A stretch of 64,000 nt of DNA from UMGS1590 sp900552455. GTDB lineage: Bacteria > Bacillota > Peptococcia > Peptococcales > Peptococcaceae. The translations under genes were made by a program, and so were the position numbers. Below the pieces are notes generated by a model. It was not told where the DNA came from. It saw only the letters and a program-made list of their open reading frames with translations, and searched no databases. The stretch covers positions 2,356,001 through 2,420,000 of the forward strand of contig OZ007004.1 in assembly GCA_963931105.1 (NCBI GenBank), in the 5' to 3' direction. Below, in pieces: positions 19,784 through 28,159 of the stretch (the stretch's first letter is position 1; each line of letters begins with the position of its first letter).

Positions 19784-20704
19784 TTAAAAAATGAGCCAGG
19801 CGACGATCGATAGCGTGAAGAGGCTGGCGACGGTGGTGGCGAGAACGGTGCCGAGGGCATAGTCGCCTTCCTTGCGGGTGGACTGAGCGAACATGGCGGC
19901 TGCGACCATGGTTGGCAGCCCGGCGATGATGGAGATGGTGTGGGTCATGTCGGTGTTGCTGATGAACTGGCTCATGACGGCGAAATATGCCAGCGGAAAG
20001 AGGAGCATTTTCACGGCGATGCCGATGTAGAGCTCTTTCTGGCGAAGCACAGGCGTCCAGTTGCAGAAGCAGAGCAAGCCACCCATATAGATGAGGGACA
20101 TTGGCGTGGCGGCGCTGCCGATCTTGAGCAGACCGTTTTCGATGATTTCTGGCAGCTGCAGATTGCAGACGATCAACACGAGCGCGAGCGCGATGCCGCA
20201 GACGGCGGGATTGATGAAATTTTTCCAGTCGAAATGGCTTTTGCCGCGCGGCGTGGTGAGATAGAGCCCGTAGGTCCAGAAAAGACTCTGGTCGATGATG
20301 GAAACGAGGGCGCTGTAGATGCCGCCGTGGGCAGGGCTCACAGAAAGCATCAGCGGCAGTCCGATGAAGCCGACGTTGCCGAAAACGAAGACGGCCTGAA
20401 AAATATCGGCGCGATCCGGCGACAGCCGCAGCAGACGCGCGAGAATGGCGAAGATCACGATGAGCGCGCCATAGAGCACAGCGACCATGAAGAGCACAGG
20501 CAGATCGGCGGCGAGCTGGTCGCGGCTGGTGCCGTTCATCATATTGGCGAAGATCATGATCGGCAGGAGCAGCTTCATGATAAGGGTGGCGAGGCGGTCG
20601 AGAAACTCCCGGGTGGTGACTTTCTTTTTCGCGGCGATGTAGCCGATGAGCATCATCAGGAAAAAGGAAACGAGCTGTTCGAGAATGATGAGAAAGGAAT
20701 CCAT
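19784..20704 (-). CDS. AEC family transporter
   Basis: A 306-residue membrane protein with about ten hydrophobic segments in two halves, matching the auxin efflux carrier (AEC) family of Bacillota. Recognisable patterns are MLIGYIAAKKK in the first loop, NVGFIGLPL near residue 118 and GLPTMVAAAMFA near 262. Bacterial members move organic acids such as malate or malonate; this one's substrate is unknown. The start at 20704 follows AAAGGTGG by 7 bases. It stands alone between its own promoter and a terminator. Confidence 0.85.
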   Translation of the reverse strand: MDSFLIILEQLVSFFLMMLIGYIAAKKKVTTREFLDRLATLIMKLLLPIMIFANMMNGTSRDQLAADLPVLFMVAVLYGALIVIFAILARLLRLSPDRADIFQAVFVFGNVGFIGLPLMLSVSPAHGGIYSALVSIIDQSLFWTYGLYLTTPRGKSHFDWKNFINPAVCGIALALVLIVCNLQLPEIIENGLLKIGSAATPMSLIYMGGLLCFCNWTPVLRQKELYIGIAVKMLLFPLAYFAVMSQFISNTDMTHTISIIAGLPTMVAAAMFAQSTRKEGDYALGTVLATTVASLFTLSIVAWLIF

Positions 20705-20738
20705 GTGCAGTCCACCTTTACTGAGAATCAACGTTCCT

Positions 20739-20768
20739 ATTATAGCATATTTTTTCGCGCAAAGACAA
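20739..20768 (-). promoter_or_regulatory. AEC transporter promoter
   Basis: TTGTCT and TATAAT with an 18-base spacer on the minus strand. The -35 box follows directly after the terminator stem of the upstream phosphatase gene. Confidence 0.6.
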
Positions 20769-20811
20769 CGCCCCGGCGCACCTCTCGTTGGCGAGAAGCG
20801 CGCCGGGGCGT
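20764..20811 (-). terminator. Terminator after the phosphatase gene
   Basis: A long GC stem (CGCCCCGGCGC / GCGCCGGGGCG, with further pairing inside) follows the phosphatase stop codon on the minus strand. The T tail (GTTGTCTTTG) is weak. Confidence 0.55.
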
Positions 20812-20837
20812 GCTGCATGTAAACCGTTAGACGGGAA

Positions 20838-21668
20838 TTATCTGTTTTCGACAAGCTCGGCGAGGGAGCAATCTTCTCCGCGCAAAAACGGCAGCAGCGA
20901 TCCAGCGATGGCGGCATCGCCAGTGCAGAGCACGGCGGCGCGGCTGGTGGTGAAGAGCGGCTCGTCGTAGATGGCGGTGAAATCTCCGCCTGCTGCGCGC
21001 AGGATGACGCCGCTGGCGGCGTAGTCCCACGGAAAGAGCTTGTTGGAAATGTAGGCATCGAGGGTGCCTTCGGCGATGTGGCACATGGCCAGGCTCGCTG
21101 AGCCGAGGGCGCGGTGTCCGCGCACGGCGCGGCTGAGATGATGGAGCGATTTTCCGGCGCGGCGGGATAACGCGTTCATCGTCGGCAGGCTGGCATCGAA
21201 GAGAGCGTCTTCGAGGGCGACGGGCTCGCGCTTTGGCAGCGCGCGTTCGTTCGCGAAGGCTGGTCCGCCGGCTTCGGCATGGTAGCAGATGTCTTTGGCG
21301 ACATCGTAGACAACGCCGAAAACTGGCGAAGCGCCGTCATAGAGCGCAACGCAGATGGCGAAATCGCGCCGTGTGGAGATGAAATTCGTGGTGCCATCGA
21401 TGGGATCAACGATCCAGGTGAGGCCGCGCATCTCCTGGTTCTCCTTCTCCTCGGCGAAAAACGCTGCTTCTGGCGCGATCTCGGCGAGGCCGGTTTTGAG
21501 CGTGTTCTGCACCCAGACGTCAAAATCGGTGACCAGATTCTGGTGGTTGTTTTCCTTGCGTCGTACGTTCATCGGCACAGAAGAAAGGCGCTCTTGCAGC
21601 GCCTTTCCTGTGGAACGTACCAGCGCAACTGTGTGCCCTGTGGGTATAGTGGCTTGGCACTGGTCCAT
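20838..21668 (-). CDS. Inositol monophosphatase family protein
   Basis: A 276-residue phosphatase of the IMPase/FBPase-like superfamily. The metal-binding signature WIVDPIDGTTNF is near residue 86 with an upstream acidic pair in FFAEEKEN near 72, and the second signature WDYAAS near 219 (usually WDxAAG). Substrates in the family include inositol phosphate, 3'-phosphoadenosine 5'-phosphate, and fructose bisphosphate; here it is not decided. The start at 21668 follows GGAG and lies 15 bases after nrdD, so it is probably cotranscribed with it; a role in nucleotide (pAp) clean-up would fit the neighbour but is inference. Confidence 0.88.
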   Translation of the reverse strand: MDQCQATIPTGHTVALVRSTGKALQERLSSVPMNVRRKENNHQNLVTDFDVWVQNTLKTGLAEIAPEAAFFAEEKENQEMRGLTWIVDPIDGTTNFISTRRDFAICVALYDGASPVFGVVYDVAKDICYHAEAGGPAFANERALPKREPVALEDALFDASLPTMNALSRRAGKSLHHLSRAVRGHRALGSASLAMCHIAEGTLDAYISNKLFPWDYAASGVILRAAGGDFTAIYDEPLFTTSRAAVLCTGDAAIAGSLLPFLRGEDCSLAELVENR

Positions 21669-21682
21669 TGTCTTCTCCTTGA

Positions 21683-24064
21683 TTATGCGTGTACAGCTGT
21701 GCGGGTGAAGGCCACGATGTTGGATGCGCCAGCGAGCTCTCTACCGTCGGCGAGCACGAGGGTTGGCGCAGCAACGATGCCGTACTGTTTGGCGAGCTCT
21801 GGCTCATCTTCCGCATAGATGCGGGTGTAGCCGACACCGGCCTGGTCAAGGGCGCGGATGGCGATCTGACAATTTGGGCAGGTGTGGGTGGTGAAGAGCA
21901 GATTCTGGCTCTGAGCAGGCTCTGGCTGCTGGGTCTCTTCTTTTCCTGCGGTGATGCCGAGATCGCTGCCTTTGACTTTCATGACAAAGCGGCTCTTGGT
22001 GAGATCGTAGAGCTTGCGATCCTTGAATTCCTGGGTCTTGCCGTCGTTCCAGTTCTGCACTGGGCGATAGTAGCCGGTGATGCGGCTGTATACTTCGGTC
22101 TTGTTGCCGCAGATCGGGCAGGTGAACTGCTCGCCGGAAATGTAGCCGTGGTCTTTGCAGACGGAATAGGTTGGCGACAGGGTGTAGTATGGCAGCTCGT
22201 AGTTCTCGGCGATCTTACGCACGAGATTGGCAGCTGCTTTCCAGTCAGGCAGTTTTTCGCCGAGGAAGGCGTGGAAAACGGTGCCGGAGGTGTAGAGGGT
22301 CTGCAGTTCGTCCTGGATGTCGAGGGCAGAGAAAATGTCTTCGGTGTAGCCGACAGGCAGGTGCGAGCTGTTGGTGTAGTATGGGGTGTCCCCTTCCTTC
22401 GCTGCGGTGATGATGTCCGGATAGCGTTCGCGGTCATGCTTGGCGAAGCGATAGGTGGTGGATTCTGCTGGGGTGGCTTCGAGATTGTAGAGATCGCCGT
22501 ATTCTTCCTGATAATCGGAGAGACGGTCGCGCATGTGGTTGAGCACTTCCTTGGCGAATTTCTGGGTCTCGGCGTGGGTGAGATCGGCGCGCAGCCAGTT
22601 GGCGTTGAGGCCAACTTCGTTCATGCCGATGAGGCCGATGGTGGAGAAATGGTTGTCAAAGCTGCCGAGGTAGCGCTTGGTGTATGGATAGAGGCCAGCG
22701 TCGAGCAGATTGGTGATGACGGTGCGCTTGGTCTTCAGGGAACGCGCAGCGACGTCCATGAGATGGTCGAGGCGTGCGTAGAAATCTGCTTCATCCTTGG
22801 CGAGGTAAGCGATGCGTGGCAGGTTGATGGTGACAACGCCGACGGAGCCGGTGCTTTCCCCGCTGCCGAAGAAGCCGCCGCTCTTTTTGCGCAGCTCGCG
22901 CAGATCGAGACGGAGACGGCAGCACATGCTGCGCACATCGCTTGGCTGCATGTCGCTGTTGATGTAGTTGGAGAAATATGGCGTGCCGTATTTGGCGGTC
23001 ATTTCAAAGAGCAGGCGGTTGTTTTCCGTATCAGACCAGTCAAATTCCTTGGTGATGGAATAGGTTGGGATCGGATACTGGAAGCCGCGGCCCTGGGCGT
23101 CGCCTTCGATCATGACTTCGATGAAGGCTTTATTGACCATGTCCATTTCACGCTTGCAGTCGCCGTAGGTGAAATCCATTTCCTTGCCGCCGACGATGGC
23201 TGGCAGATCCTTGAGATCGTTTGGCACGGTCCAGTCGAGGGTAATGTTGGAGAATGGCGCCTGGGTGCCCCAGCGGCTTGGCGTGTTGACACCATAAATG
23301 AAGCTTTCGATGCATTTCTTGGTCTGGTCATAGGTCAGGTTGTCGGCCTTGACGAATGGCGCCAGGTAGGTATCAAAGGAAGAGAACGCCTGCGCGCCGG
23401 CCCATTCGTTCTGCATGATGCCAAGGAAGTTGACCATCTGGTTGCAGAGGGTGGCGAGATGCTTCGCTGGCGCAGAGGTGATCTTGCCAGGGATGCCGCC
23501 GAGCCCTTCCTGGATCAGCTGCTTCAGGCTCCAGCCGGCGCAGTAGCCGGTGAGCATGGAAAGATCGTGGAGATGGATGTCGCCGTTTCTGTGAGCGTCG
23601 GCCACTTCCTTGTCGTAGATCTCGCTGAGCCAGTAGTTGGCGGTGATGGCGCCGGAGTTGGACAGGATCAGCCCGCCGACGGAATAGGTGACGGTGGAAT
23701 TTTCCTTGACGCGCCAGTCTTCGACGTTGACGTAGCTGTTGACGAGGGTTTTGTAGTCGAGGATGGTCGAGGAAACGTTGCGCACGTTTTCGTGTTGCTT
23801 TCTATATAATATGTAGGCTTTTGCAACATCGGCGTACCCGCTCTGGCTGAGAATGCTTTCGACGCTGTCCTGGATGTCTTCCACCTGGATGAGGTGGTCT
23901 TTGATCTTTGGTTCAAAGTCTGCAGTCACGCGCAATCCCAACAAATCAATAATATCATCTGTATATTCACGCTTGCAGGCATCAAAGGCTTTCTTGATAG
24001 CAGCCGTGATCTTCTGCAGATTAAACGCCACAATACTGTTATCGCGTTTTACAACTTGGTACAT
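21683..24064 (-). CDS. nrdD: Anaerobic ribonucleoside-triphosphate reductase with fused C-terminal redoxin
   Basis: A 793-residue class III ribonucleotide reductase. Residues 1-90 form an ATP-cone (VVKRDNSIVAFNLQKI). The catalytic barrel follows, then a zinc site (VCKDHGYISG near 645 and CPICGNK) and the glycyl-radical glycine in RITGYYRP near 675. Unusually, after a linker rich in Q, P and E, the last 70 residues form a thioredoxin/glutaredoxin-like domain with CPNC at 729-732 and the cis-proline VAAPTLV near 767. This suggests the enzyme uses a built-in redoxin as electron donor instead of formate. The start at 24064 follows GGGAGG. It needs NrdG, encoded just upstream. Confidence 0.93.
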   Translation of the reverse strand: MYQVVKRDNSIVAFNLQKITAAIKKAFDACKREYTDDIIDLLGLRVTADFEPKIKDHLIQVEDIQDSVESILSQSGYADVAKAYILYRKQHENVRNVSSTILDYKTLVNSYVNVEDWRVKENSTVTYSVGGLILSNSGAITANYWLSEIYDKEVADAHRNGDIHLHDLSMLTGYCAGWSLKQLIQEGLGGIPGKITSAPAKHLATLCNQMVNFLGIMQNEWAGAQAFSSFDTYLAPFVKADNLTYDQTKKCIESFIYGVNTPSRWGTQAPFSNITLDWTVPNDLKDLPAIVGGKEMDFTYGDCKREMDMVNKAFIEVMIEGDAQGRGFQYPIPTYSITKEFDWSDTENNRLLFEMTAKYGTPYFSNYINSDMQPSDVRSMCCRLRLDLRELRKKSGGFFGSGESTGSVGVVTINLPRIAYLAKDEADFYARLDHLMDVAARSLKTKRTVITNLLDAGLYPYTKRYLGSFDNHFSTIGLIGMNEVGLNANWLRADLTHAETQKFAKEVLNHMRDRLSDYQEEYGDLYNLEATPAESTTYRFAKHDRERYPDIITAAKEGDTPYYTNSSHLPVGYTEDIFSALDIQDELQTLYTSGTVFHAFLGEKLPDWKAAANLVRKIAENYELPYYTLSPTYSVCKDHGYISGEQFTCPICGNKTEVYSRITGYYRPVQNWNDGKTQEFKDRKLYDLTKSRFVMKVKGSDLGITAGKEETQQPEPAQSQNLLFTTHTCPNCQIAIRALDQAGVGYTRIYAEDEPELAKQYGIVAAPTLVLADGRELAGASNIVAFTRTAVHA

Positions 24065-24107
24065 AGATGTCAGTCCTCCCATAGTTTTTGCTTAAGGTCA
24101 TAAACTA

Positions 24108-24136
24108 ATCATAGCAAAGAAAAACCGGACTGTCAA
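24108..24136 (-). promoter_or_regulatory. nrdD promoter inside the nrdG terminator
   Basis: TTGACA, a 17-base spacer and TATGAT on the minus strand. The -35 box lies in the loop and 3' arm of the terminator hairpin at 24119-24145, so one sequence ends nrdG transcription and starts nrdD transcription. Confidence 0.8.
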
Positions 24137-24145
24137 CAGTCCGGT
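24119..24145 (-). terminator. Terminator between nrdG and nrdD
   Basis: A perfect 10-pair inverted repeat (ACCGGACTGT / ACAGTCCGGT) followed by TTTTCTTT on the minus strand, 45 bases after the nrdG stop codon. Confidence 0.85.
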
Positions 24146-24188
24146 ACTATATATTGTTGTTTCTCCAGGGATAAGCCCTACATATAAC
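24146..24188. promoter_or_regulatory. Candidate NrdR box upstream of nrdD
   Basis: ACTATATATTGT at 24146-24157 matches the AT-rich NrdR box (CWATATATWGT core) and lies just upstream of the nrdD -35 box. A weaker copy (TACATATAACA) is centred about 32 bases further, three helical turns away, as NrdR box pairs often are. NrdR is the ATP/dATP-sensing repressor of ribonucleotide reductase genes; its gene is not in the window. Confidence 0.55.
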
Positions 24189-24189
24189 A

Positions 24190-24879
24190 CTAGATACCGC
24201 GCAGCTCAGTGACTGGCAGATATTTTTTTGCCTCGGCAAGGAGGGCGCGCATCTCCTCGTCATTATACGCTGAGAGAGAAGTATCGCGCACCTGGTCGCG
24301 GGCGACGAAGCACTGCAAGTAGTAGCGCGGCGCGCCCTGGAGCCATTCGCAGATGGTGCGGATATCTTCAATTGTGTGATATTCTCTGACGACGGTCGTG
24401 CGGAATTCATAGTCCACATGGCCTTCCATTAAAAATTTTTGGCTGCGTATATAGGGGGTCACGTCGAGGTCTGGCACGCCGACGGTCTCAGGATAGCGCG
24501 CCGGTGTGTTTTTGATATCCATGGCGACGTAATCGACGAGGTTTTCGCCGACGATGGCGGCGAGCTTCTCCGGGAATCCACCGTTGGTGTCGAGCTTGAT
24601 CTGATAGCCGAGGGCTTTGACGGCGCGCAGGAAATCGGCGATATCTGGCTGCAGCAGCGGCTCACCGCCGCTGACACAGACGCCGTCGAGCAAGCCCTGG
24701 CGTTTTTTCAGAAAAGCGAGCACGGCGTCGGTGTCTTCCCCTGGACCGAAAGGCCCGCTGATGAGCTCGCTGTTGTGGCAATAGGGACAGTTGAGCTGGC
24801 AGCCGCCGGTGAACAGCGTCGCAGCGACGTGTTCCGGATAGTCCAGAAGGGTGAGTTTTTGTAGTCCTTGTATGTTCAT
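24190..24879 (-). CDS. nrdG: Anaerobic ribonucleotide reductase activating protein
   Basis: A 229-residue radical SAM protein that installs the glycyl radical on NrdD. The iron-sulfur motif CQLNCPYC is at residues 27-34, followed by the SAM-binding SGGEPLLQP near 70 and LDTNGG near 97. The C-terminal ERTT-like segment FRTTVVREYHT is typical of the pyruvate-formate-lyase/NrdG activase group. The start at 24879 follows GGAG. It lies 13 bases after a membrane protein gene and before nrdD in transcription order; a terminator and a new promoter separate it from nrdD. Confidence 0.92.
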   Translation of the reverse strand: MNIQGLQKLTLLDYPEHVAATLFTGGCQLNCPYCHNSELISGPFGPGEDTDAVLAFLKKRQGLLDGVCVSGGEPLLQPDIADFLRAVKALGYQIKLDTNGGFPEKLAAIVGENLVDYVAMDIKNTPARYPETVGVPDLDVTPYIRSQKFLMEGHVDYEFRTTVVREYHTIEDIRTICEWLQGAPRYYLQCFVARDQVRDTSLSAYNDEEMRALLAEAKKYLPVTELRGI

Positions 24880-24892
24880 GCGTCTTCTCCTC

Positions 24893-26584
24893 TTACTTCA
24901 CGAGCTCCTCGAGCTTGGTCCAGATGGCGCGTTCTTCCTGAGCGCTTTCGCCGTGGCGCTTGAGATCGTTCCATGCCGGGAACTGGCTGACGATCTCGTT
25001 GTGGAGCTGGGCGTCTTCGTCTGTCGGCAGATCGGTGTCGGTGTTCATGCGCTGCCAATGGGCCTGATAGGTGTCGCTCTGTACCTTTGCTGCCGGCAGC
25101 GCGGAAACAGCCACGAGGGCACAGTTGAGAAATGCGGCCATGAGCAGCAGCCTGGCGGTGCCGGAGCGTCCGTCGTCGCGACGTGTGGACAAAGCGATGA
25201 CAGCCAGCGGCACGATGAACCAGAGAAAAGCGACGCTGCGCGCCCACCAGATCGTCGGCGAAAAAAGCGCGATCGCCAAAAGTGGCAGCAAAAACCAGAG
25301 AAAGGCGGTGCGGCGTCCGATGTAATCCGGCTGCTCCTCCTCTTCCTCGTCTTCACCTTCGTTGTCGATGTAGATGGCGTTGTCATCGACGGTGCGGCGA
25401 CGCGGCGCGATGATGGCGACGAGGGTCAGCATGACGCCGAGAATGATCAGAAGCCCGCCGAGGAAACCGAATCCGCGCAGCGGCACATCGGCGCGCGCAT
25501 AGGCGGAATGAAAGAGCGCTGTGAACTGCTGCAGCAGGATGTTGAGATTGAGGGAGCCGACGTCTGGCGAAGCGATGAGGCTGTAGAGAAAACGGCCGAA
25601 CCAGGTTTTTCCTTCTAATATAACAGGCGTGTAAGCGCTGGTCACATCGACCTTACAGATCAGCGAGCCGGTGTCGACGAGGTTCTGGATGTACGGGTTG
25701 AAACCGAGGATGACAAAGCCGGTGAAGATCACCAGCGCAGCGCGAATGGCCAGCCAGCGTACGGCGCGTTTTTTGTAGAGCACGGCGACGGTGATAAAAA
25801 AGCTGGCAGCGAGCACAAAGGCTGCTGTGAGCCCGCCGGACTGAGCATGCAGGATGAAGATCCAGAGCGCAGCCAGAACGCCCAGAAGGTCGCTGTGCAG
25901 ATAGCCTTCATTTAAGATGAGATAGCCCAGGAGTAGAAAGCTCTGGATGCAATAGGCCAGCGCAGCGTCGGCGTAGAGGCTGAACACCTGCGAGATCGCC
26001 ACAGGGCTTACGAGAGAGAGCAGCGCAGCCAGCGTCGCCACGCGACGGCGACCGTCTGAGAGCCAGACAAAGCAGTGACGCGCCAGCAGAAACGCCGGCA
26101 CAGCGAAAAGCAGCGTGTGCACCTTGGCCATTTCGTAATGGCCAAGAAAAGCGTAGACACTCGCATCCACATACCAGAAGGCTTTGCCGGAGCGCAGCAC
26201 CACTTCCGAAACGCTCGCGGCGTCGTCGTAGATCGGGTTCCAGCCAGCGGCGAGCTGCACAATGGCTTCGGTGTAAAATCCGCGGCCCCAGTTGGAATGC
26301 TCCCAGATCACGCTGACGGCGTAGCCGCAGAGGATGACCGCTGCGAGAAAGCTTGCGCCCATGAGCACGAGCGCGCGCTTGCGGATCGGGCGGCCGTCGA
26401 TCTTTCCCAGCCAGTAGAGCCCGACGAGGCTGAGCACAATGACGAGAGGCAGCGTAAAAGAAAACACGCGCAGCCCCACCAGCGCTGCAAACGCATTCAC
26501 GAGAAAAAGCACGCAGAGCATGAAAAGCCAGCCACAGGCCCACGCGACGGAGCGCGCGAGCGGCGGCATGTTGCTGTCTGTCAT
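24893..26584 (-). CDS. Large polytopic membrane protein, glycosyltransferase-C-like
   Basis: A 563-residue membrane protein with about thirteen hydrophobic segments, a periplasm-like loop holding GWNPIYDDAASVSE near residue 115, a long cytoplasmic acidic loop (EGEDEEEEEQPD near 425) and a soluble C-terminal tail of about 80 residues. The layout resembles GT-C-fold mannosyl- or arabinosyl-transferases that use polyprenyl-phosphate sugars, but I cannot see a diagnostic acidic motif, so this is tentative. The start at 26584 follows GGAGGTGGG. It is probably cotranscribed with nrdG. Confidence 0.6.
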   Translation of the reverse strand: MTDSNMPPLARSVAWACGWLFMLCVLFLVNAFAALVGLRVFSFTLPLVIVLSLVGLYWLGKIDGRPIRKRALVLMGASFLAAVILCGYAVSVIWEHSNWGRGFYTEAIVQLAAGWNPIYDDAASVSEVVLRSGKAFWYVDASVYAFLGHYEMAKVHTLLFAVPAFLLARHCFVWLSDGRRRVATLAALLSLVSPVAISQVFSLYADAALAYCIQSFLLLGYLILNEGYLHSDLLGVLAALWIFILHAQSGGLTAAFVLAASFFITVAVLYKKRAVRWLAIRAALVIFTGFVILGFNPYIQNLVDTGSLICKVDVTSAYTPVILEGKTWFGRFLYSLIASPDVGSLNLNILLQQFTALFHSAYARADVPLRGFGFLGGLLIILGVMLTLVAIIAPRRRTVDDNAIYIDNEGEDEEEEEQPDYIGRRTAFLWFLLPLLAIALFSPTIWWARSVAFLWFIVPLAVIALSTRRDDGRSGTARLLLMAAFLNCALVAVSALPAAKVQSDTYQAHWQRMNTDTDLPTDEDAQLHNEIVSQFPAWNDLKRHGESAQEERAIWTKLEELVK

Positions 26585-26608
26585 TGTCCCACCTCCTCTG
26601 CTATCTGC

Positions 26609-26649
26609 GAAAAACCGCCCTGCCTTCCGTGCCACAGAAAACAGGGCGA
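26609..26649 (-). terminator. Terminator after pncB
   Basis: CGCCCTG and CAGGGCG pair around a 19-base loop and are followed by GTTTTTCG on the minus strand, right after the pncB stop codon. Confidence 0.75.
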
Positions 26650-26657
26650 TGCTTGGA

Positions 26658-28145
26658 TCATTTTTGTACCGCACCGTCGATGAGCTGGTGCTCGTCGGTC
26701 GAAATAACGTGGCGGCGTTCCATCAGCATGCGTTCGCGCATGCTCCAGAGGCTTGGCGAATAGTCCACGTAATAATGATGCGGATTTTCAAAGCGCTTGA
26801 CTTCGTCCCAGAGGGTTTCGATCTCGCTCTTACAATATTCGCGGATCTCCGCCACACTTGGGCAGTCGTAAACGAGCTGGCCTTTCTCGAAGATCGGCAC
26901 CTGCAGACGTTCTGCGCGATAATTCTTGACGGTCTTACGTTTCCAGACGGCGTTTGGATCGAAGATCTCGATCGGTTTGCTGTCGTCGATGGTCTCGTCG
27001 GCGAGCATCACGAGATCGGCGATGGCCTTGTTCGTTTCAAGATCGAAGAGGCGCCATGGCATTTTGTAGCCTGGCGTGGTGATCTTGCCGATGTTTTCGC
27101 TGATCTTGATGCGTGGCTGCAGGAGTCCGTCCTCTTCCACGGCGACCATTTTGTAGACGCCGCCGAACACAGGATCGCTCTTGCAGGTGATGAGTCGTTC
27201 GCCGACGCCGAAGCTGTCGAGCTTGGCGCCCTGCACGAGCAGATCCTGGATGAGAAATTCATCCAGCCCGCCGCTGGCGACGACGGCACAATCTTCGAAG
27301 CCCTCGGCGTCGAGGATCTCGCGCACGCGCTTCGAGAGATAAGCGATGTCGCCGCTGTCGATGCGCACACCTGCTGGGCGGTAGCCCTTCGGCACGACGA
27401 CTTCCTTGAACACCTTGATGGCGTTTGGCAGTCCGGAGCCGAGCACGTCGTAGGTGTCGATGAGCAGGGTGCAGGCCTGTGGATAGGCTTCGGCGTAGAG
27501 ACGGAAGGCTTTTTCTTCGTCGTTGAAAAGCTGCACCCAGCTGTGGGCCATGGTGCCGAGCGCTGGCACGCCGTAGTCGCGATCTGCCGCTGTGTCGGCA
27601 GAACCAGCAACACCGCCGATGTAGGCAGCGCGCGCGCCGTAGTTGGCGGCGTCTGGTCCCTGGGCGCGGCGGGAACCAAATTCCATGACACTGCGGCCCT
27701 TGGCTGCGCGCACGATGCGGTTGGCCTTGGTGGCGATGAGACACTGGTGGTTGATCGTCAGAAGCAGCATCGTCTCCAGGAACTGCGCCTGGATGACGGG
27801 ACCGCGCACGGTGACCAGCGGCTCATGCGGAAAGACCGGGCGCCCTTCCGGCACTGCCCAGATGTCGCACTCGAATTTGAAATCGCGCAGGTACTCGAGG
27901 AAGCCTTCGTCGAAAAGTTGTTTGCCGCGCAGGAATTCGATGTCCTCGTCGGTGAAGTGGAGATTGTTGAGATAATCGACCAACTGCTCCAGCCCGGCCA
28001 TGATGACAAAGCCGCCCTCATCCGGGATCTCGCGGAAAAACATATCAAAATACACAATCTTGTCTTTCAGACCGTTGATGAAATACCCGTTCCCCATGGT
28101 GATCTCATAAAAGTCTGTCAAGAGCGTCAGGTTACGCTCGTTCAT
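26658..28145 (-). CDS. pncB: Nicotinate phosphoribosyltransferase
   Basis: A 495-residue enzyme that joins nicotinate to phosphoribosyl pyrophosphate in the NAD salvage pathway. Family motifs: LLTDFYEITMGNGYF at the N-terminus, EFGSRRAQGPDAA near 156, the catalytic-histidine segment GTMAHSWVQLF near 198, and DSGDIAYLSK near 262 in the phosphoribosyl-binding barrel. Length fits the longer Bacillota form. The start at 28145 gives a GGGG site 9 bases away; ATG at 28154 is the alternative. It lies 14 bases after an NrtR-like gene, a known regulator of exactly this pathway. Confidence 0.93.
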   Translation of the reverse strand: MNERNLTLLTDFYEITMGNGYFINGLKDKIVYFDMFFREIPDEGGFVIMAGLEQLVDYLNNLHFTDEDIEFLRGKQLFDEGFLEYLRDFKFECDIWAVPEGRPVFPHEPLVTVRGPVIQAQFLETMLLLTINHQCLIATKANRIVRAAKGRSVMEFGSRRAQGPDAANYGARAAYIGGVAGSADTAADRDYGVPALGTMAHSWVQLFNDEEKAFRLYAEAYPQACTLLIDTYDVLGSGLPNAIKVFKEVVVPKGYRPAGVRIDSGDIAYLSKRVREILDAEGFEDCAVVASGGLDEFLIQDLLVQGAKLDSFGVGERLITCKSDPVFGGVYKMVAVEEDGLLQPRIKISENIGKITTPGYKMPWRLFDLETNKAIADLVMLADETIDDSKPIEIFDPNAVWKRKTVKNYRAERLQVPIFEKGQLVYDCPSVAEIREYCKSEIETLWDEVKRFENPHHYYVDYSPSLWSMRERMLMERRHVISTDEHQLIDGAVQK

Positions 28146-28159
28146 AATCGTCATCCCCC

